From IMG/VR virus record IMGVR_UViG_3300021090_000085, positions 1 to 28,734 of that record: a stretch of DNA of 28,734 nucleotides; one strand, given 5' to 3'. The DNA comes from a virus. This document shows positions 1 through 9,300 of this stretch, one piece after another. Position 1 is the stretch's first letter. Each line of letters begins with the position of its first letter. The translations under genes and the position numbers were made by a program. A model generated the notes under the pieces. It searched no databases. It saw only the letters and a list, made by a program, of their open reading frames with translations, and was not told the DNA's origin.

Positions 1-1
1 G

Positions 2-514
2 GGCACTGAGCAAGAGATCGTCACGGCCTACGACGCGCCGGCCGATTTCAATTTGACGCTGAGTGACGACCTCGACACCGTGCAACCCGACTTCAATATC
101 AGCGACGGCAATGCCGTCAGCGTGGGCGAGATTTTTAGAATTGACAGCGAGCAGTTCCGCGTCCTGGACATCACCGACGATACGGCGCTGACCGTGCGCG
201 GCTGGAACGGCACGACGCGCGCGGCGCATGACGCCAACACCGATTTAGACGTGTATCGCACCTTCAAGGTAGCGCGCGCGGTGAATGGCACGACGCTGGC
301 CGACCACAACGGGGTGGATGTCTTGCGGGTGGTGCCACCGGCGGACGTGCGCTATTTGTGCGAGCAGATCGCCGCGCTGATGCTCAAAAAGGCGCAAGGC
401 GGATTCGCGGGCAAAACCGGCAATGTGGAGTTGGGGGAAGTGTTTTATCAGGATGAATTCCCCAGCGACCCGCTCAAGACGATCATGACCAACTACCGGA
501 TCGTGACGATATGA
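2..514 (+). CDS. Head-tail connector protein, 5'-truncated
   Basis: The reading frame is open from the first bases of the window, so the true start lies outside; about 170 residues are visible. The central part has the pattern seen in head-tail connector/adaptor proteins: a short segment asking for an equivalent of 'I D-x-E-x-x-x-V', then a TVRGWNGTTRAAHDA stretch. The C-terminus (from VPPADVRYLCEQIAALML) is the helical part typical of gp6-like connectors that sit under the portal ring. Known family role: the ring that joins the filled head to the tail. Its position as first gene before gp10-like, terminator-like and tube genes fits. The stop codon overlaps the next start by ATGA. Assignment is by pattern recognition and gene order, without a database search. 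Confidence 0.6.
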   Translation, partial: GTEQEIVTAYDAPADFNLTLSDDLDTVQPDFNISDGNAVSVGEIFRIDSEQFRVLDITDDTALTVRGWNGTTRAAHDANTDLDVYRTFKVARAVNGTTLADHNGVDVLRVVPPADVRYLCEQIAALMLKKAQGGFAGKTGNVELGEVFYQDEFPSDPLKTIMTNYRIVTI

Positions 515-666
515 GAGCGCCCGTACTGACGCGCCGCGCGCGTGTTAACTCCCTGCTGGCTTGCAGTGTGGGCACGCTGATCGGTTTAGTTGTATCGCTG
601 CCGCTGTGGCTGGGCCTGGCGTTTCTGCTGGCGAAATTCGCGCATGAGATCGGGTGGGTGCCATGA
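511..666 (+). CDS. Small membrane protein, 51 aa
   Basis: A 51-residue frame sits exactly between two real genes, with ATGA overlaps at both ends (511-514 and 663-666), which is strong evidence for translation in a phage operon. The protein has an Arg-rich N-terminus (MRAPVLTRRARVN) and then one long or two short hydrophobic segments (residues about 14-41), ending in a short polar tail. The positive charges before the hydrophobic stretch suggest a cytoplasmic N-terminus. Function is unknown. It could be a membrane-acting small protein, but its place inside the head-tail joining cluster is not the usual site for a holin. Confidence 0.6.
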   Translation: MRAPVLTRRARVNSLLACSVGTLIGLVVSLPLWLGLAFLLAKFAHEIGWVP

Positions 667-2393
667 GCGCCGGACTGGCGATTAGTTTGCACTTTCGCGC
701 CTCGAACGTCGCGGCGAACAGCACGACGCGCCTGACGCTGATGCGGGGCGGGCTGGGGGCGCAGATCCCGCCGACGTATCGGCTCTACCCGATGGTGTTG
801 AGCGCGGAGAGCAACGCGGCCATTCAGGCGGGCAGCGCGCTGGTGATCGTCACGTCGGACGGCACGCCGATCGGGCGCGGGCCACAAGTGACGCTGGATG
901 CGGCGCATCAGGTGGATTCGCAGATCGTGCGCAAGAGTTCCGATTCGCTGGCCGCCACTGCGGCGTTCGGGGTTTCGATGATCACGACGGCCGACTTCGC
1001 GCCGGGCACGCTGGACTTTGACGCGATCCTGACAGGCGTGATCCTGCCGGGCCGCGCCGCCAACGTCTACCCCAAAGCCGCGCCGCGCCTGATGACGGCC
1101 GAGATCGGTTTAGTCGATGCCTTCACCGTCAATCTGACGCTCGATGTGGGCGTGACGGCCAGCAGCTACAGCGCCGGCGTCTCGATCCGGGTGGACGGCA
1201 ATATCATCCCGATCGACAGCGCGATCAGGCAGGACGACGATCATCACGTGCTGACTTACGTGCTGCACAGCGCCGCCGTCGCCAATCAAACGGTCACGTG
1301 GGAATACGAGCCGGACACGGGCAGCATCGTGAGTGAAGTCGGCGGCGTGGAGTTGGTCGATGCGCTGCAAGCCGTCACGAACAATGTCGCCGAAGTGCCG
1401 CCAGAGTTTGACAGCGCGGAAGTGGGGAATGTAGACGATACGACGGTCGCTGTGACATTCGACAGCGATGTGACCGCGGCCAACTACGCGACCGGCGTGA
1501 CGATTAAAGTCAATGACGTTTCACAGTCGATTGCTTCGGCCACACGCCAAACCAATCACGCCGTCGTATATTACGTGATCCCGTCTGTGATCTCAGCCGA
1601 CACTGTAACGTGGGACTACAGCGCGACCACGGGGTTGATCCGCGCCGCGCTCGACGGATCGGCCTTGGCGACGGTTACGGCGCAGGCGGTGACGAATAAT
1701 GTGGCACCAGCAGGTGATCCGATTGGCGATGTGCTACGGGCGGATGCGGTGGCGTACTGGACGATGAACGAAACAAGCGGGGCGCGTAATGATTCGGTGG
1801 GGAGCAATGATCTCGATCCGCAAAATATACCCGCTTCTGTTGCCGGCAAAGTTTTAAATGCCGCCAGATTTATTTCTGTGGATTCTCAATCTCTGACCGT
1901 TAGCCCATCATTCGATACGCTGGCAACTGATTTTACATGGGCATTATGGGTCAAGCTCAGAAACAAGGTAATTACACAAGATCTTGTCGCCAGAGTAAAC
2001 ACAGATTCAGGCGATGACGAGTATGTTATTCAGTATTCCGCCGAGAGCGACCGGATTCTATTATCGACTACGCAAGTCTCAGTAAAGGGAGATAACTATG
2101 GAAGTCCAGCCGTTGACACATGGCTGTTTGTTGTTTGCAGCTTTGAGGAAGGCACACCTATTGATACCTTGAAAATATCTATAAATAATGGGGCGGGCAA
2201 TACTCAAGCCACAGAAGGAAATCAAGCGGCGGGCGACAGCGTTTTGAGCATTGGCGCGGGCGAGGGATGGGACTGGCATTATTCAGATTCAGACGTTGAT
2301 GAAGTTGCATTTTGGAAGAGATTATTAACGACCGATGAATTAGCCTATCTCTACAACTCCGGCGCGGGTCGGGCGCTGTTCCCTGCGCCATGA
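663..2393 (+). CDS. Virion surface protein: two Ig-like repeats plus LamG domain
   Basis: I chose the ATG at 663 (MSAGLA) because it overlaps the preceding stop by ATGA; a GTG nine bases earlier is less likely. The 576-residue product has an N-terminal region of no clear family (1-140). Two homologous repeats of about 100 residues follow (about 144-243 and 248-347), each ending in a QAVTNNVA motif and containing VTW-x-Y, like bacterial Ig/SwmB-type beta-sandwiches. A C-terminal concanavalin-like LamG domain (about 358-572) has the hallmark start DAVAYWTMNETSG and end DEVAFWKRLLTTDELAYLYN. LamG domains commonly bind carbohydrate. The gene lies among head-tail joining genes, so a head decoration, whisker or accessory fibre role is inferred. 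It has no catalytic residues that I recognise. Confidence 0.65.
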   Translation: MSAGLAISLHFRASNVAANSTTRLTLMRGGLGAQIPPTYRLYPMVLSAESNAAIQAGSALVIVTSDGTPIGRGPQVTLDAAHQVDSQIVRKSSDSLAATAAFGVSMITTADFAPGTLDFDAILTGVILPGRAANVYPKAAPRLMTAEIGLVDAFTVNLTLDVGVTASSYSAGVSIRVDGNIIPIDSAIRQDDDHHVLTYVLHSAAVANQTVTWEYEPDTGSIVSEVGGVELVDALQAVTNNVAEVPPEFDSAEVGNVDDTTVAVTFDSDVTAANYATGVTIKVNDVSQSIASATRQTNHAVVYYVIPSVISADTVTWDYSATTGLIRAALDGSALATVTAQAVTNNVAPAGDPIGDVLRADAVAYWTMNETSGARNDSVGSNDLDPQNIPASVAGKVLNAARFISVDSQSLTVSPSFDTLATDFTWALWVKLRNKVITQDLVARVNTDSGDDEYVIQYSAESDRILLSTTQVSVKGDNYGSPAVDTWLFVVCSFEEGTPIDTLKISINNGAGNTQATEGNQAAGDSVLSIGAGEGWDWHYSDSDVDEVAFWKRLLTTDELAYLYNSGAGRALFPAP

Positions 2394-2587
2394 GGATTAT
2401 GGAATACCTGAATGAGCGTCTCGTCATAGTTTCCAAAGTCGCGCACACCCGCGGCCTGATTGAACAGGCCGATCGTGAAAATAGTCCCGTGACGCGCTAT
2501 CACTTGCTGGCTTTGCTGGATCAACAAGAAGCCGAATTAAACGAGTATGACGAGCAGCACAAAAGGCTGGACGATGTACACGGTTGA
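2390..2587 (+). CDS. Hypothetical protein, 65 aa
   Basis: The ATG at 2390 overlaps the preceding stop by ATGA, and the 3' end overlaps the next gene by 14 bases. The product is small, charged and predicted mostly helical (Glu/Gln/Asp-rich, with EYLNERLVIVSK at the start and EAELNEYDEQHKRLDD at the end). There is no membrane segment and no cysteine. I do not recognise a family. Its tight packing in the head-tail joining operon suggests a small structural or assembly protein. Confidence 0.6.
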   Translation: MRIMEYLNERLVIVSKVAHTRGLIEQADRENSPVTRYHLLALLDQQEAELNEYDEQHKRLDDVHG

Positions 2588-3065
2588 TATTCAAGGCTTG
2601 GATAAACAAATCACCCTACTCGACCACTACGATCAGCTGTGGGCGACCGAGTACGGCACGGCCATGCAAGCCAGCGTCACGCTCATCGCCGCACAAGCCA
2701 AGATCGGCGCCCCGTACTTTCGCGGCCGGCTAACGAGCAGCATGTTATCCCGCGTCACGCACGACGCGCGCGGGGTGGTGGGCGAGGTGTATTCATCGAT
2801 CACCGATTCGGTCTACCCGCTGGTCATGGAATATGGCCGGCGCAAAGGCGCGAAGCCCCCGCCCGTGGCGGCGATCACGCCGTGGGTCATTGCGAAATTC
2901 GGGGATGCCTCACTCGCCTACGTCATTGCGCGCAGCATCGGCAAGAAAGGCATCAAAGGACACTTCTTTTTGAAGAGGGCTTATCAGCGCAGCCGCGCCG
3001 AAGTGATCGGGCTGTTTGAAGTGGCGACCGCCCGGCTGGCTAACAAGCTGAGCATCGGGGGGTAA
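2574..3065 (+). CDS. HK97 gp10-like head-tail joining / minor tail protein
   Basis: A 163-residue product. I chose the ATG at 2574 (MYTVDIQGLD) because an AAAAGG-like ribosome site precedes it; an in-frame ATG at 2547 would deepen the overlap. The sequence follows the gp10-like pattern: an N-terminal helix, a 'VTLIAAQAKIGAPYFRGRL' segment (drugs-through-the-family form 'A-P-x-x-x-G-x-L'), a Y-P-L-V-M-E-Y-G strand (like the family's Y-x-x-x-x-E-x-G), then 'GHFFLKRAYQ' (like 'P-x-P-F-x-x-x-A'). Family role: tail completion at the head-tail interface. Gene order before the terminator-like and tube genes agrees. Confidence 0.7.
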   Translation: MYTVDIQGLDKQITLLDHYDQLWATEYGTAMQASVTLIAAQAKIGAPYFRGRLTSSMLSRVTHDARGVVGEVYSSITDSVYPLVMEYGRRKGAKPPPVAAITPWVIAKFGDASLAYVIARSIGKKGIKGHFFLKRAYQRSRAEVIGLFEVATARLANKLSIGG

Positions 3066-3067
3066 GC

Positions 3068-3361
3068 GTGATCAAGGCATCTGTTACATTGGATGAAACA
3101 ATCGATTTCTTGAATCAATTGTTCGAAATCGATCCTAATGCTCTGGCGGCACTGATCGCTAATCGTGTGCCATGCAACCAAGGTATGGCCGATCATCCTG
3201 CTGTGCAGGTTGGCAAGCAGAATGGCGGCTATCACGTCGGAATGCTCGGTATCTTAAACGGGCTATTTGGGACAGATGAACGCGGCTATGGCGCGATCAT
3301 GGCCGTTTTTGATTCTGACAGCGGTGATTTGCTAAGGTTCAAACATACCGATGGCAGTTGA
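3068..3361 (+). CDS. Conserved phage hypothetical, 97 aa
   Basis: The gene starts at GTG 3068, two bases after the previous stop and preceded by GGGGGG as ribosome site. The product begins with a helical segment (VTLDETIDFLNQLFEIDP), then a NRVPCNQGMADHPAVQV stretch and a C-terminal GMLGILNGLFGTDERGYG core. From memory this pattern recurs in small proteins of other phages and mobile elements, but I know no assigned function. It may be a structural accessory protein or an unrelated small gene carried in the operon. It overlaps the next gene by 11 bases. Confidence 0.6.
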   Translation: MIKASVTLDETIDFLNQLFEIDPNALAALIANRVPCNQGMADHPAVQVGKQNGGYHVGMLGILNGLFGTDERGYGAIMAVFDSDSGDLLRFKHTDGS

Positions 3362-3821
3362 AAATTGGATTGACGATCTGGTAGACGTGATGGGCGGCGT
3401 GGCTGGGCACAACGGCAAGACCGTGCGCGCCTTCTACGTCTACAAAAAAGCGGAGTTTCCCGACGCGATCGCCGTGTTCCCGTGCGTGCTAACTTTCACC
3501 GATAGCATGTCACCGGAGTACAGCGCCGGCGGCCCGCTGCGCGACCATTGGGTCGGGGTGTGCGAGTTTCACTTGTTCCCTGACATCAGCCGCACACACT
3601 ACCCCGAATTGATGCTGTACTTCGCGCGCATTCGCAAGGCGATGGCGGAACACATCACGCTCGGCGGCAAGGTGAATCATTTTACCCCGCGCTCGGACAC
3701 GCAGTACCCGCTGCGCGGGCCGGTGCGCCTGCAGTACGGCGACGAAGCGCCGCACCTGGGGATCGTCGTGCTTTGGGAAGTCAAAGAGAACGTCAACAGC
3801 GAATTTACACCAGCGGCTTAG
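3351..3821 (+). CDS. Probable tail terminator / tail completion protein
   Basis: A 156-residue product lying between the gp10-like gene and the tail tube, where siphophages normally encode the tail terminator (gpU-like) that stops tube growth. Residues alternate in short beta-rich stretches (for example VRAFYVYKKAEFPDAIAVFP and HWVGVCEFHLFP) as in this small alpha/beta family, but no diagnostic motif is visible, so the call rests mainly on position and size. An AAGG-like site lies upstream. The last 17 bases overlap, on the other strand, the 3' end of the HNH endonuclease gene. Confidence 0.5.
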   Translation: MAVENWIDDLVDVMGGVAGHNGKTVRAFYVYKKAEFPDAIAVFPCVLTFTDSMSPEYSAGGPLRDHWVGVCEFHLFPDISRTHYPELMLYFARIRKAMAEHITLGGKVNHFTPRSDTQYPLRGPVRLQYGDEAPHLGIVVLWEVKENVNSEFTPAA

Positions 3822-4626
3822 GCTTCACGCGCCAAGCCTTGATCTTAGGATCAATAGCACGATGGCATGAACGACAAACTGAAATCAGATTTGATAAGGC
3901 ATTAGCCTCTTTGTATCGAGCAAGACCAAATGAACGAAAAGGGTTGATGTGGTGAACATCCAATTGCTTTCCAAGTTCTTTTTCAGTTATTCCACAACGC
4001 TGACAGGTGTAATTATCGCGGTGGCGTGTATTTCTGCGCTGTGCTTGCCAGTTAGGGCCATACTGGTTTCGCTTAACGCCTCCATTGTTCCAATTGAAGT
4101 TCTTATCGCCAGCAACGGCGCCACTTTCAGATTTCCATTGATAAAAGCAAGCCTTAGAGCAAAACTTGCGACGAGCAGCATGGGACTTCTTAACCTGAAA
4201 TCCTTGCAGGCATTGCAGACATTTTTTAGTGATAGCCGTCGAAATATGGGGATGTCTTATTTTTGGTTTAGGATGTGCTTCAACATGCAGGTGCTCTCCA
4301 AAGCATTTGAGGGAACAGAAACGAACGCCGCGCCATTTCCCTTTACCTGCGACAATTTCCTTCTTGCAGACTTCGCAAAACTTTTGACCGATAGGTACAT
4401 TACGGAGGTTTTTGACCAACGTAGACTTAGCGGCGCATTTGCGCGAACAATGATATTCAGGCCAACTTTTAAGGCACCAAAATTCATTGCCACATACAGG
4501 GCAAGTCTTATAGATGCGACACGCTTTCTTTTGGCACTCACGCGAGCAGTAAGTCTTGTCCTTGTAAGGATAGACGTAGGTACTGAATGTTTTTCTGCAT
4601 TCTGGACACGTTTTTTCAATGTACAT
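3805..4626 (-). CDS. HNH homing endonuclease with four zinc fingers
   Basis: A 273-residue product. The start at 4626 (MYIEKTC) is chosen because GAGG lies five bases upstream; an in-frame ATG 14 codons earlier lacks this. Four C-x2-C...C-x3-C zinc fingers come first (about residues 7-31, 42-64, 84-108, 136-160). A GDKNFNWNNGG and YGPNWQAQRR linker typical of homing HNH enzymes follows, then the HNH nuclease: zinc ligands C208/C211 and C251/C254, with H225-H226, N246 and H255 as the HNH signature residues. Family role: it cuts unoccupied alleles to spread itself. It lies antisense inside the tail operon, between the terminator-like and tube genes, in visibly A+T-richer DNA, which suggests recent insertion. 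No intron or intein signs are seen around it. Confidence 0.85.
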   Translation of the reverse strand: MYIEKTCPECRKTFSTYVYPYKDKTYCSRECQKKACRIYKTCPVCGNEFWCLKSWPEYHCSRKCAAKSTLVKNLRNVPIGQKFCEVCKKEIVAGKGKWRGVRFCSLKCFGEHLHVEAHPKPKIRHPHISTAITKKCLQCLQGFQVKKSHAARRKFCSKACFYQWKSESGAVAGDKNFNWNNGGVKRNQYGPNWQAQRRNTRHRDNYTCQRCGITEKELGKQLDVHHINPFRSFGLARYKEANALSNLISVCRSCHRAIDPKIKAWRVKPKPLV

Positions 4627-4690
4627 GTTGACCTCGTAGCGTTTGATACTTAGTAAAGTATAACACAATAGTCCAAAAAGGAGGACTAAG

Positions 4691-5689
4691 ATGGGTGAAA
4701 GAATCTTCTCGCGCTATGCCTATGGAATTGAAGGAGCGAATACGCACGGCACGATCGTCAATGCGACTCACGTGCTGGTGGGGGCCGACCAGAAGGCGAT
4801 CCCCGAAGACTGGAAGCCGGTTTTCCCAGAGGACAATTTGGGCATTCGGATGCGCTCCTCGCGCAGCCTCAAGTCGGAGCTGCTGGTCGAAGACTCGATC
4901 TCGATCGCGCGCATGTACTTCGAGGCGCTGCCGTTCTTCCTGCTGTGCGGATTGGCCGGGGGCGTCACCGATACAAACTATGTGTGGGACTTCACCCCGT
5001 CCTTGAATACGACCAACGATCCTGATTCCTTCACGCTGGAAGCCGGCGACGACACCCAAGCCTTCGTGATGGAGTACGGCATGTTCAAGTCGCTCAAAAT
5101 CTCGGGCGACATCGATCAAGGCGGCGGTGAATCGCCTGTTAAGATCGACGCCCCCTACTTCGCGCGGCAGGTCGCCAAGCAAAACTTCACGTCCGGACTG
5201 ACGCTGGGCGCCTACACCGGCATGAGCGCCAAACTCGCGCACTTGTATTATGCCGCCGACTTGAACTCGTTGGACACCAACGCCGAAGTCACCGACACGC
5301 TGCGCTCGTTTGAACTTGAATTACAGTTTGGCAACCATCCCAAATTCTTCGGCTCGGATAACCTATTTTTCGACACGCACGGCGAGGGCTTCCTGGACGC
5401 CATGCTGACGCTGACGCTGGAAGGCAATAGCGCCGTAAATGGCATGTGGGACGACTGGGACAACCAAACGTACAAAGCTGTGCGCCTGGAGATCACCGGG
5501 CCTGAGATTACCAACACCAACACCAATCACTCGTTTATCGTGGACATCTTCGGGCAGTGGGAAATGATCAAGCCGATCAACGCGGAAAGTGCGGGCAACA
5601 ACATTACTCAATGTTTATTTCACGGGTTGGCCGATCCGACGCTGGTCGATTCGTTCTCGTGCAGCGTCGTGACAGACGTGAATCTATAA
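4691..5689 (+). CDS. Major tail tube protein
   Basis: A 332-residue product with the best ribosome site of the operon (AAAAAGGAGG, 4675-4684). High expression is expected for a tube protein present in hundreds of copies. The sequence is beta-rich with long Ser/Thr/Asp loops and no enzyme motif; it begins MGERIFSRYAYGIEG and includes an LKISGDIDQGGGESPVKI segment of the kind found in large tube proteins. Position directly before the tail assembly chaperone frameshift pair and the tape measure is the canonical place for the tube gene. The assignment is from gene order plus size and composition. Confidence 0.75.
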   Translation: MGERIFSRYAYGIEGANTHGTIVNATHVLVGADQKAIPEDWKPVFPEDNLGIRMRSSRSLKSELLVEDSISIARMYFEALPFFLLCGLAGGVTDTNYVWDFTPSLNTTNDPDSFTLEAGDDTQAFVMEYGMFKSLKISGDIDQGGGESPVKIDAPYFARQVAKQNFTSGLTLGAYTGMSAKLAHLYYAADLNSLDTNAEVTDTLRSFELELQFGNHPKFFGSDNLFFDTHGEGFLDAMLTLTLEGNSAVNGMWDDWDNQTYKAVRLEITGPEITNTNTNHSFIVDIFGQWEMIKPINAESAGNNITQCLFHGLADPTLVDSFSCSVVTDVNL

Positions 5690-5697
5690 AGGTTGCC

Positions 5698-6063
5698 ATG
5701 AAGATCAACATACCGCCCATCGTGCGAGACTTGCCTCTGAAAGATTACGCGCCGGAGATGAACGGGGGCGTAGTTAAGGTCTGGGTCAACCCGACCCGCG
5801 ACTTTACCAGACGAATGATCGACATTAAACCGCCTACCGACGCTAAAGAATCCGATTGGAAAGACGGTATCCCGCCGCAAAACGCGGAATGGTTTGCTGA
5901 ACTCTTTTCACAGGACGCCGACCCCGCAACACACTGGACGGATGCTGAACTGCAAGAAGTCTTTCAGACTGATCCGGCGCTGTGGGGCTGGCTGCAAGCG
6001 CAGGCGTGGAACTTGATCGGTGAGCATATCGCGGGCCTTGAAAAAAAACCCGCGCGGCCCTAG
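5698..6063 (+). CDS. Tail assembly chaperone, gpG-like (zero-frame product)
   Basis: The ATG at 5698 lies eight bases after the tube stop and gives a 121-residue product (MKINIPPIVRDLPLKDYAPE...). It is a small, acidic/helical protein between the tube and tape measure genes, the standard place of lambda gpG-type chaperones that hold the tape measure during tail assembly. Its 3' end carries a run of eight A residues (6041-6048), and the frame ends at TAG 6061. A second open frame, shifted by -1, continues to 6308, so two proteins are expected: this short one and a long fusion. Confidence 0.75.
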   Translation: MKINIPPIVRDLPLKDYAPEMNGGVVKVWVNPTRDFTRRMIDIKPPTDAKESDWKDGIPPQNAEWFAELFSQDADPATHWTDAELQEVFQTDPALWGWLQAQAWNLIGEHIAGLEKKPARP

Positions 6064-6308
6064 CCGCCGGCTCGACCGATGACCCGCTGATCGCCTCCGT
6101 GTTCATCGCGCGGCGCATCAACCAGGCGCTCGGCACGACGATCGGGCCGTGGGACGTGGGGCAGTTGGACGACGCGCTGATCGCCGTCATCGATCAGACC
6201 TTGCAATTGAGCAAGCCACCGACGCCGACCGCGCCTGAAATTGCCAGGCGCCGCGCCGAGATCCGGGCAGCCTACTGGCGGCGACTCGGCCAGCAGCCGC
6301 CAGGTTAA
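5698..6308 (+). CDS. Tail assembly chaperone, gpGT-like -1 frameshift fusion
   Basis: A -1 shift at the heptamer A-AAA-AAA (6042-6048) moves ribosomes into a frame that is open from the slip site to TAA 6306-6308. The fusion would be about 203 residues. The added part includes SVFIARRINQALGTTIGPWD and ends RRLGQQPPG, eight bases before the tape measure start. No good ribosome site or start serves the downstream frame alone (only GTG at 6099). The layout (short G-like frame, slippery A-run, -1 T-like frame, tape measure) is the classical siphophage arrangement. The T-like part would bind the tube protein and the G-like part the tape measure. Confidence 0.75.
6042..6067 (+). promoter_or_regulatory. 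Programmed -1 ribosomal frameshift site
   Basis: The zero-frame codons are GAA AAA AAA CCC, giving a slippery A-AAA-AAA. Five bases later a perfect five-pair GC hairpin can form: GCGGC (6054-6058), loop CCTA, GCCGC (6063-6067). This is a plausible stimulator at the usual distance. The hairpin includes the zero-frame stop codon. Confidence 0.7.
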
Positions 6309-6316
6309 AAAACACG

Positions 6317-9300
6317 ATGGCCGATTCCGTTCTCAACCTCATTCTCCGCGCTTCCAAGACTGGCACCGGCGCCGCCGACGCCAAGCGCGAGCTGCAAGCC
6401 CTGGCCAAAGAACAAGAGGCTGCCAATCGGGCCGGGATGCAAGCCACGCGCGCCTACCTGGGCATGGCGCAATCGCTGGCGCAAAACGCGAGCGCCGCCA
6501 ACGTCACGCAGCAGGCCCTGGGCCGCCTGAACACGCACATGGCGGCGGGGCGCATCACCACCGAGCAGTACGCCGCAGCCGCGCAAGCGGCCATGCTCAA
6601 GACCGGTCAAATCTCCCCTGCTTCACTACAAGCCGCCGATTCAATCAACAAACTCAACGCCAACTACGCGCAAGGAAAACTGAGCGGCGAGCAGTACGCG
6701 CAAGGCTTATCGAACATTCAAGGCCGGCTGGCCGCCTCGACGCCGTTCATGGAACGCTACGGCGCGGCCCTGAAGTCGATCGCGCTGGTTGGCCTGGGCG
6801 CGCTGGCCGTGGGCTTTGTGGACGCGGCGCGCACCGCCGGCGAGTTTGAAAAGTCCATGAATTTGATCGTGGCCTTAACCAACACCACCAAGCAAGAGAT
6901 CGGCGGCATGACGACGGCGGTGCTGGAGATGTCGCGCGCCACGGGCAAAGGCCCGAATGAACTGGCGCAAGGGCTGTACTTCGTCGCCTCGTCCGGCTTT
7001 GCCGGCGCGCAAGGCTTGAAAGTGCTGGAAGCCTCCGCCAAGGCGAGCGCGGCGGGCCTGGGTGAAACGAAAGTCGTCGCCGATGCGGTAACCTCCACCC
7101 TCAACGCCTACAAGATGGGCGTCGAGCAATCGACGCACGTCACCGACATCTTGATCAACGTCGTGAAAGAAGGCAAGGGCGAGCCAGCCGCTTTTGCCGG
7201 GGCGCTGGGGCGCATCCTGCCGATCGCGGCCGCGGCCGGCGTGTCCTTCGAGCAAGTCGGCGCCTCGATGGCGACCATGACGCGCATCGGCCTGAGCGCC
7301 GAAGAAGCCGCCACGTCGCTGCGCGGGGTGTTGTCCTCGCTGGAGAAACCAGGCAAGCAGGCGCAGGACGCGCTGGCTGGCATCGGCCTGAGCGCCGACG
7401 ACGTGCGCAAGTCGATCCGCGACAGGGGCCTGCTGATTACGCTGCAGGACATGATGGAGCGCACGCAGGGAAACGTGGAAACGCTCGGCTTGATCATCCC
7501 CAACATTCGCGCGCTGACCGGCGTGCTGGCCACGGCCGGCAGTCAAGGCGAGGAATATGCGCGCATCCTGGGCACGATGGGCAATGCCAGCGGCGCGACC
7601 GAGACGGCGTTCAAGACGGCTTCCGAGACAATGGAGTTTAGCGCAAAGCAAACCGAAGCGAGTTTTGACGCCTTGAAGATCAGCCTCATGCAAGGGGTGC
7701 TGCCGGCCTTGAAGTCTGTCTTCGACGCACTCAATAATTTGATCGGCGCGTTCAACGCGCTGCCGGACGGCGGCAAGCAAGCGATTGAGAACCTGGCTTT
7801 GATTGCCATCGGCACCGCGCCCGCGCTGATCGGGATCAACAAACTGATCGGCGGGGTCAAAGGACTGGCCCAAGAGTTTAAGACGTTCAAGGAGATGACG
7901 TATACCGGCGACTCCGTTTTCAAATCTCTTTCGGCGCTGCGCACGCTGGAATTTGGGGCATTGGCCGGCGGCTTGTTGATCATCGTCACCTATCTTGAGA
8001 AAGTGGGCGAGGCCGCCAGCGCCAGCAGCGACAAACTGCAGGAGATGGCGCACAGCGGCGACCTGTTCAAACAGGCGGCGGCCTCGACGGAAATCCTCAC
8101 GCACGGGCAAGACCGGCTCAAGGCCGCGCTCGATGGCGTGAACACGTCGCTGATTGCCGGCGGGCGCGAGTATGCCGATTACCGAGCGTCGATCGAAGCC
8201 ACCGCGAAAGCGGCGGGCTACCAGATCGACGCGCAGGGAAACTTGATCAAAGTGACCTACGGCACGGCCGGGGCACAAACCCAGCTCGTTCAAAGCAACT
8301 ACGAATTGACTGACTCCGCTTACAAACTGGCGCAGGCGCAGGCGCACGTCACCGAGGGCGCCTACGGGCTGAAAGGCCCGCTCGACGAAAGCAACCGCGC
8401 GCTGGAAAGCCAGAAACGCGCGGCGGATCTTGCCAAGGCGGGATTGGATGGGGTGGGGCAGTCGGCGTCTGAAGTCGCGTCAAAGCAGCGCGACCTGGCA
8501 CTCGCCACGGCCAGCATGACCGCCGGCTATGCCGGGGCTGTCTCAAAAGAGATGAAAGATTACGGCGCGAAACAGGATGAATTGAAAACGAAGGCGGCTG
8601 ATCTCGCCAAAGAGATTTCAGAACTTGAGCGCGTGCAAGGCCGGCAAGTCGCCACGTCGGTTAAAGGGACGCTCACGACTAATGAAGTCGCAGCGGCGCA
8701 GGCCAAACTCGCGGCAGTCACCGAAGACTTGACGCTGAAACAGCGCAAGAAGAATGAGACGGATGCCGAGTTTAATTCGCGCATGGCTGCACTACAAGTC
8801 AATGCCGACAAATTGACTGCTAAGCTGGGCAGCGGCGGCATGGGCAGCGCCATTGTCGATAACAGCAAGAAGATCGGCGAACTCAAAACCAAATACGACG
8901 AAACGACCAAAGCGATCAACGAAAACGCACTCGCGCATGACGAAGCCATGAAACGGATCGTGCTCGATATTGCCATGCAGCAATTGGCAACGGACGGCTG
9001 GACGCAGACGGAGATCAATGCCTTCACGCAAGTCGCTGTGAAGATGGGTATTTTCGATCAAGCCAGCGCCGATCTGACAAACAACGTCTTGGGCGCGACC
9101 GCTGCGCTTGCGCAGGACGGCAATATTGATGTATTCGGCAATCGCTTGTCAGGCGCACTCGATAATGCGGCGGCTTCTGCTGCGATGTCCGCAGGCATAT
9201 TTGCCTCCACGATCGGCGTGTCCATGTCGGCTTTATCGGAACAAGCCGCCTTGCATGGCGGCGCGGCAGAAGCGTCATTGAACGGGATCGGCACGGCAGC

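Noticed and set aside
3949-4653. 234-residue + strand frame
   Set aside because: Antisense shadow of the HNH endonuclease, which has complete zinc and HNH residues.
6875-8347. 490-residue minus-strand frame
   Set aside because: Antisense shadow of the tape measure, caused by GC-rich third positions; Arg/Gly/His-rich composition.
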